DNA from: Chrysaora quinquecirrha | Lineage: Eukaryota > Cnidaria > Scyphozoa > Semaeostomeae > Pelagiidae | Assembly (NCBI GenBank): GCA_014526335.1 | Contig: JACTAT010000024.1 | Span: forward strand, 1,282,375-1,346,374 | DNA length: 64,000 nt | Direction: 5' to 3' | Shown here: one piece after another, positions 58,331-64,000 of the stretch | How positions within the stretch are numbered: position 1 is the first letter of the stretch | How the letters are laid out: each line of letters begins with the position of its first letter | The notes under the pieces: generated by a model | Databases searched by the model: none | What the model saw: only the letters and a program-made list of their open reading frames with translations | Told to the model about the DNA's origin: nothing | Translations under genes and position numbers: made by a program

Positions 58331-59288
58331 GGAGCTCATAGATAGCAAACAAGTGCATGGTAAAATAAGTGTCTATGGTCAAGTTTCTCGAAAATGGATA
58401 CCAGTGACGAAGGGATTGTGTCCGCTCTAACAAGGTATTTGTTTTTCAGGATAAGTTCTAATTCAAACTTCCCAATCTGGAAGGACATGTCCTGTCCGTT
58501 TAAGAGAATTGTCAGCTTCATAAAGGTGTTCATTGCTGGCTGTTTGCAAGGTCCAAATATATTGAAACTTGTACGGACCAAAATGTGATGCTAATCATTA
58601 ACACAAAATAAACAGCTCTGACTGACGGCCTCTCAATAGCATCTGGTGAGCAATGAATTGTGGGATAATTCCACAAGGTCAGACAATCCGTCGGCTCTTA
58701 TTCTCTTTGAAAATTGCTTAGAACTGTTAAAAATACAGAAAGGACCATTGTATGCAAGGTTTTACGTTTGTCGGAAGAAATGAAATCAAAGAAAACTAGA
58801 TCTTATAGAATTGACATAACCGGTACTGTATAAATAGTCCATAAGCTGTGTATGGTTACAATGAATATTCAGGAGTTGGGCGCCCTTTACTGATCCATAA
58901 ACTGGGAGTTTTTTTCCAATAGATTTAAACTAGTACAGGAATGACCTAAAACTCGATGGAAGCATGACCTCCAAGTTGTCGGCGACGTTCTTTGAACTAA
59001 AGCATATCTATGACACATGTTGGAATTTATTCAAAGTAACAGACAACACAATCATTATAATCCGCAGAAAAACTAGCTTATTAGAAGAAAGCTGGGTTTG
59101 CAGCTAATTTTAAACATACAATTATGATTTCATCTTATTTAGGCCCCTTTTACAATAAAATGTGTTTTAAATACATACAGAACACGACATTGTATATCTC
59201 CTTCATCAGCCTTCCGCTTGCAGTTAGCGCGATCATGCCTCTGAGTACGATATGAAACGCAGTCAAGCACCGCATTCTAACAGTTAAG
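58331..59288. other. non-coding nuclear DNA
   Basis: I see no gene or clear repeat here. Confidence 0.4.
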
Positions 59289-59579
59289 GCCTAGCTAAAC
59301 TGGGAGAGATATCACGCGCAACATCGTCCCGACGATTTCTCTCAGTTCAGCCAACTTCGGTAACTTTGAAGCGCACGACAAAATTTGTAGCGAGATAAAT
59401 GTTTCTGGGAAACAAAAGAAACGTTTCTTGTCCCTGTGACTCGGGAAACATGTTGCTCGCTTGTCACTCGCAGGTTTAGCCAACCTGGGAGACACGCTGA
59501 ACACAATGTCAAGCGCGACATGTCTCCTAGTTTAGCCACACTCGTCCAAGCATACGCATGTCACACTCGTCCAAGCATA
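59289..59579. repeat. MITE-like element and adjoining 26-bp duplication
   Basis: The arms GCCTAGCTAAACTGGGAGA and (inverse) GTGTGGCTAAACTAGGAGA lie at 59,289 and 59,539. Inner variants of CTGGGAAACA/TGTTTCC and CGCGCAACAT/ATGTCGCGC also recur. Directly after, CACACTCGTCCAAGCATA is repeated twice about 26 bp apart. Confidence 0.6.
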
Positions 59580-59822
59580 GCGTACGAATAGACTTAGTTT
59601 ACCGTCTCTTTTGACACGTTACGGCGTCGACCGTGGCTTGCCGTATTGATTGCACAAGTGTTATCGTTAGGCCTAGTGTGCTGTAGTAGCTTGCGTCGTG
59701 CTGGGGAGGGTTTGAAGTGCCGTTTTAAACTGACAAAACTTCTGTGTAAACCCTTCACTTACCCTAAATCGTCTAATTTACAACGGCTCTCGCACTAAGT
59801 CACGTTGCCGTATTCATTGAAT

Positions 59823-60257
59823 AGGCTGTTTTAGCAATAGGACGCCACAAGAAGACATCGCGAGCAGACAAAGAATCTGAGTACTAGAGTTATTCTCCCG
59901 TCTCTTGATATTCCGCGCTTTGTCGACGTCATCTTGGCTGTTCTCACGTTCTCATGCAAACGTCAACATTCTTCGTTGTTCTGGAAGCTGCAACAGTTAC
60001 TTCAGCAACCAAACCAGTCTATTATTGCAATGACTTGCATTTTCAGTGACGACCTATCGTATGCATTGTGAAAGAAACCAATTCAGACTCAAGTGGTGGG
60101 CTAAAAGACATCTCTGTAGCTAGGCTTAGGCCTTAGTACATCTGTATGTACGCGTCGCCACCCTTCAATGCTAAATTAAACATTTTAATCAAAACGCTAC
60201 AGAAACTTCTTGACAAAGCGTTCTCATTGGCGGTCGCGTCCTATTGCTAAAACAGGC
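59823..60257. repeat. 435-bp MITE-like inverted repeat
   Basis: AGGCTGTTTTAGCAATAGGA (59,823 on) matches the inverse of the right end at 60,257 (GGCCTGTTTTAGCAATAGGA), both continuing CGC. There is no coding frame and no clear target duplication. Confidence 0.65.
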
Positions 60258-62689
60258 CAATAATCATTAACGAGCAAACGTGTGCTCATCTTCCAGTATT
60301 TATAGAAACAATCGCTTGAACGCGGGGTTAGCGTGCCGTAAACGTTTTCCTACAAACACAGGCGTTATTGAAGTTGGACGTTGGAGCGGATTTCGTCGCA
60401 TACGAATAATCTCACTGGAAATGACATTAAACTCGTAATAAAAAGCCGAATTTTCTGCCTTCGGTTATAACAACTTTATTCTGACTTACAATGAAATAAT
60501 CTCGGTTAGTTAAGTTTCTTAAATAAACATGTAATAAATAACGATCTATTTATCATCATTGAAATTTGATTTATCTCCTATCAGTAAACAACAGATTGAT
60601 TGATATCGGGGACAGATGGTTTCAATACAATTAAACAATCGAACAGTTAAAAATCAAGCATTATTTTCAAAACATCCTATTTTCAGTAATTTCTAACGTT
60701 CAGTTGACCTACGAGCCAAAGAACAGCTAAAGTCCAAATGCCTTGGTAACTTAAACGCTTCAGACATGCTGTGAAATAAAACCTTGAAGACGCGTTTACA
60801 CGATAACGGCTGCCCAATGAATCTTCTACGCCAAAAGCGCATTTTATTCCACGATCATTAAGCCTGGTTTCCATATCATTGGGGATGTCTGGGGCGCGTC
60901 CTAGACTCATTACAAAAGTCGTAGATTCGCTCCCAGCCCCCCCCCCCACAACACAGTCCGCTCATGGTTTGAGCTGCCGCAATTAACAACAGCAAAAGCA
61001 ATTTTTTTGATATATGTACCTTTCATACTATATTCGTCAGCATGTTCAATTCATAAGCATGTCATTTCATATGTACTACTCGCGCCAGCATGTTAATTCT
61101 GAGATATAAGAAAATTTACAGTGCACTTGCACTATCTTGCCGTGACAAATCATATTACTGCACCTCATGACTACTGAATTACATCTAAAATTTTCGATTT
61201 TATATTTTTTTACAATAGAGGTCCCATTAGGGAATCGGCAGGGATATTTCTAGAAAGAATCAAAGGGATAAGGGATAAACACTGACAATAAACAAGGGTA
61301 AATGAGATATTATTCTTCGATTCTTGGATAAATGGGAGATGTTAAAAGAAAACATGCGGGGGAGACTTATTACACGGGTCCCAGTTATCGCAGCTACCAT
61401 CTTTAGTTGTTGTTGTTGTCAGGAAGCTGCTCAAACTCAGTGTAGCGAACTGCTGCGGTCGTTGGTTAGACTCACTACATAAGTCCCACTACTTCGCTCG
61501 ATGTTGTTGTTGCTGTTCTCTAGAATCGCTTAGTGTGGAGCGACAAATCCAAATAAGGGGAGCGTAAATTAGAGACTCGTGTCGTGAGTCTAGTCGTTGC
61601 TCTAGGTTGTATAAGCGGAACATGAGACTCGTGTAATAAGTTTAATACGGGGGGCATGGGGTATGCTTTGGAAAATTGTTGTGGATATTGGATATTGGAT
61701 CCCCTAACGGTAACCCACCCCACTTCACTATACATGCCAAATTACAAAACTTAAAGTGAAAAGTTTATCTTCTTTTCTATTTCTTTATAGCAGCGTCAAT
61801 AAATGATATATACTGTAAATAAGATCACGAAAACTTCAAAGTTAGAGACAGTTTGCTATATACGGCTCTTTTAGCAGACAACAAATCTCTTTTAGCAGAG
61901 CACATGTAGCCTAAAAGGCCTTAGAATATAGAAATGCATCCTTCCCTATATCTCGATTAATAAACTACAGTCCTCTAAGCATAATTACATTTTCTACGTT
62001 AAAAATTTCAACATTATTATAGCCATGATCATATTAATTTTGGATAGCTTACTTTTAGCCAAGCTAGCCCTAGATCTAATAAATTTTATGTTACTACAAA
62101 GATTGATATACAAGATAAATAAGTCTATACGGTCCTTCCAAATAAATAGCCAATTTTCCGATTCCTAATACTGTGCACAAAGTGAGTACCAATCATAGAC
62201 TTGTTACGTTAATCGTAATTATCGCAATTGAATCAAACTTCTGGACGCTGGACGCTCAAACAAACCAATTTGAGCGATATCATTCAAGTGTAAGCCTCGG
62301 TTTCGTGACCGATAACTATGACAATAATGACTATGACACAGATAACAAGTCTAACCAAATCACCTACCCTGTAGACTTACATCAGTCGAAGTTATCGCTC
62401 TTGAACTGAATCGAAAGACTATGCCTCAAGAACGAAACAAAGCAAGGGTTTAAGGCTAGAAATATTGGCCCGTTTCCCTCGAATTGACCTATTATTTCAT
62501 GGTTACAGTGATACCAATGGATTGCCAATGTGATGGGCCTAAATATACCGGATCTAGTGATATTAAAAACAGTGATAAAATGGTTGACACTTGTTTATAT
62601 TTTTTTATACCCGTATTTATTCCAAGTCCATCCTTTCTATTATATTTCTTGATTTAACTTTTCATAACGTTGTTGAGACCACTGTGGCG
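60258..62689. other. non-coding nuclear DNA
   Basis: No gene is recognised. It holds a C run at about 60,939-60,948, and two TTGTTGTTG-type simple repeats at about 61,407 and 61,503 beside a reused block (GAGACTCGTGT..., 61,570 and 61,622). Confidence 0.4.
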
Positions 62690-62860
62690 TCGTTTTGTAA
62701 TCCAGCTGGCTCGTGGTGTCAAGAGCTAAATGTGGTCGGCAGGGTTCGAGCCCAGCCACGGTAGCATCACAGCCAGGGTCGAGGTCTCGATTAGTTATCC
62801 TAGTGCTGAGACCCGAGCGACTAGCGCTGAAACACCATTTCACCTTCACCTTCATAGCAT
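62690..62860 (+). repeat. tRNA-derived SINE
   Basis: The + strand has GGCTCGTGGTGTCAAGAGC (A-box region) and CAGGGTTCGAGCCC (B box) about 30 bases apart, then a tail with TTCACCTTCACCTT. It is not a functional tRNA gene. Confidence 0.55.
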
Positions 62861-63096
62861 ATATTTAGAACAAGACATTTTGACGTATAAATATAAGAAC
62901 AATCTATGTACCAACAAATTCGGGAAGGCCCTAGCTTATACATGAAGAAAATTGAGCTGCACGTGAAGCCAAGACCACCAAAACCCAATGAAACAGCAAA
63001 CAAATGAAGAAGTGGAAAGCAAGTTCTTTTGGTGCTCAGCAATTCAATTCAATAGCGATAGCTATTCCGAAACTTTATAAGCCTAGTAGGTTAGCA

Positions 63097-63633
63097 CTAC
63101 TCCAGCACAACGACAGTTTCCGAATCAGTCAATAACATTTTATTTTCTTCCTTACGATGTCGTCTATGGTGTTTTCTAAGCGAACTGGGATCAGTATACG
63201 ATTTATCGCAACCTTCGTATTTACACCGATACGGTTTCTTTTCGAGATGAGTTCGTGTGTGTTTGAATCTATCGCTCGAATTCGCGTAACTTTTCGTACA
63301 GCCTTCGTAAGGACAAACATACGGTTTTTCGCCTGTGTGCGACCGCATGTGGATTTTAAGATTATCGAGTCTCGCAAAGCTCTTTTGACAGCCCTCTACA
63401 TCACAAACATGGGGTCTCTCGCCCGTATGAATTCGTAAATGGGTTAGAATTTTGTACCTTGCATCAAAGCATTTGCCATCTCGACTGCATCCACTCCACA
63501 AGCATTTGTATTGTTGAGGTTGGGATGGTTTGGCGTGTTGACTTGTGACGTGTAATATCAAATCATCCTTCGATAAGAAATGTGTGTTGCAGCCTTCCCA
63601 GTGACAGCTAAACAATTGCGGAACCGTCAAAAC
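63097..63633 (-). CDS. GLIS-family zinc finger protein, last exon
   Basis: This is a nuclear transcription factor of the GLI/GLIS/ZIC superfamily. The exon begins at 63,633 after an acceptor TTCCAG and ends with TAG at 63,097. Five C2H2 fingers are in order: CHWEGC...H...H; CLWSGC..([14 protein letters not shown]); [57 protein letters not shown]. Linkers HTGERPH and HTGEKPY are canonical. The motif [11 protein letters not shown] in finger 4 and the DARYKILTH helix in finger 2 favour GLIS, most like GLIS2, over GLI or ZIC. A short tail ([12 protein letters not shown]) follows the fingers. Upstream exons lie beyond the window. Confidence 0.9.
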   Translation of the reverse strand, partial: VLTVPQLFSCHWEGCNTHFLSKDDLILHVTSQHAKPSQPQQYKCLWSGCSRDGKCFDARYKILTHLRIHTGERPHVCDVEGCQKSFARLDNLKIHMRSHTGEKPYVCPYEGCTKSYANSSDRFKHTRTHLEKKPYRCKYEGCDKSYTDPSSLRKHHRRHRKEENKMLLTDSETVVVLE

Positions 63634-64000
63634 CTGGAATAAAACGACTGAGTTTAAGAATTGCGATGAATAGCAGGAACATTTTGGAGCATACTTAAAA
63701 GCGTTTTTCGACTGACACCCCTCAGAGTATGATCGTTAGAAACAGACCGAAACAATAAAGCAGGGCGGAATTTAAGTTTAGCACTACTCAAAAACTATTT
63801 ACTGAGTTTTTTTTAATAGTGAAAAGCTATCTTTTCTACAGAAGAAGAGGCGTTTCCAGATGTTGTCAATTGGAACCTCAAAAGTTCTGAAATATGCAGA
63901 ATTCAATGAAAGGATGATGAGAAATGAATATAGTTTCCCCCACTTTATCGACCAATTGAGAAATTTTCAGACAAGTTGGTAGAATCAAATTTTCATGGTA
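63634..64000. other. intron upstream of the GLIS-family exon
   Basis: Sequence on the 5' side (- strand) of the last GLIS-like exon. No other exon is recognisable before the window ends. Confidence 0.5.

Overview
This is a cnidarian (medusozoan, jellyfish-type) scaffold made of three pieces joined by two gaps of exactly 500 N (40,045-40,544 and 56,890-57,389). The middle piece is mitochondrial. It has the reduced medusozoan gene set with only trnW and trnM, TGA read as Trp, cox1 and rnl on one strand and the rest on the other, a polB plus orf314 pair, and inverted terminal repeats. The outer pieces are nuclear DNA with GT-AG introns, SINEs, MITEs and large DNA transposons.

Left nuclear piece, 1-25.3 kb, is a transposon graveyard. 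It holds a decayed THAP/P-element transposase (0.66-3.56 kb), a BEL/Pao-type fragment (3.7-4.1 kb), a fragment of another transposon ORF (5.5-6.3 kb), and a 6.9-kb element with ~248-bp inverted repeats. That element encodes an XPG/FEN-like nuclease with a cysteine-rich CXC tail (8,397-15,315; AcademX-like by inference). A second 6.8-kb element (17,435-24,247) carries a RecQ-like helicase and an antisense DUF6589-type gene. It has 91-92-bp inverted repeats and a perfect 9-bp target duplication (ATAAGTCAG). It sits inside, and splits in frame, an exon of an unrecognised minus-strand gene.

Left nuclear piece, 25.3-40.0 kb: a minisatellite with a three-unit higher-order pattern (27.7-28.1 kb) is followed by the 3' third of DDB1 on the + strand (28,407-38,766). 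At least twelve DDB1 exons are visible. One intron is a textbook AT-AC U12-type intron. One expected exon (about 55 codons) is absent, and two exons carry frameshifts. DDB1 introns are packed with MITEs and tRNA-derived SINEs.

Middle piece, 40,545-56,889: a nearly complete linear mitochondrial genome. The order is polB(-, partial), orf314(-), rnl(-), cox1(-), then cox2, trnW, atp8, atp6, cox3, trnM, nad2, nad5, rns, nad6, nad3, nad4L, nad1, nad4, cob (all +). All 13 standard protein genes are open under the TGA=Trp code, so this is mtDNA rather than an old nuclear copy. Its position inside a nuclear scaffold is most simply an assembly join. A 14-bp hairpin lies where the strands diverge (cox1/cox2) and an 18-bp perfect hairpin lies near the right end.

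Right nuclear piece, 57,390-64,000: mostly non-coding, with SINEs and two MITE-like inverted repeats, ending in the last exon of a GLIS-family five-zinc-finger transcription factor on the - strand.
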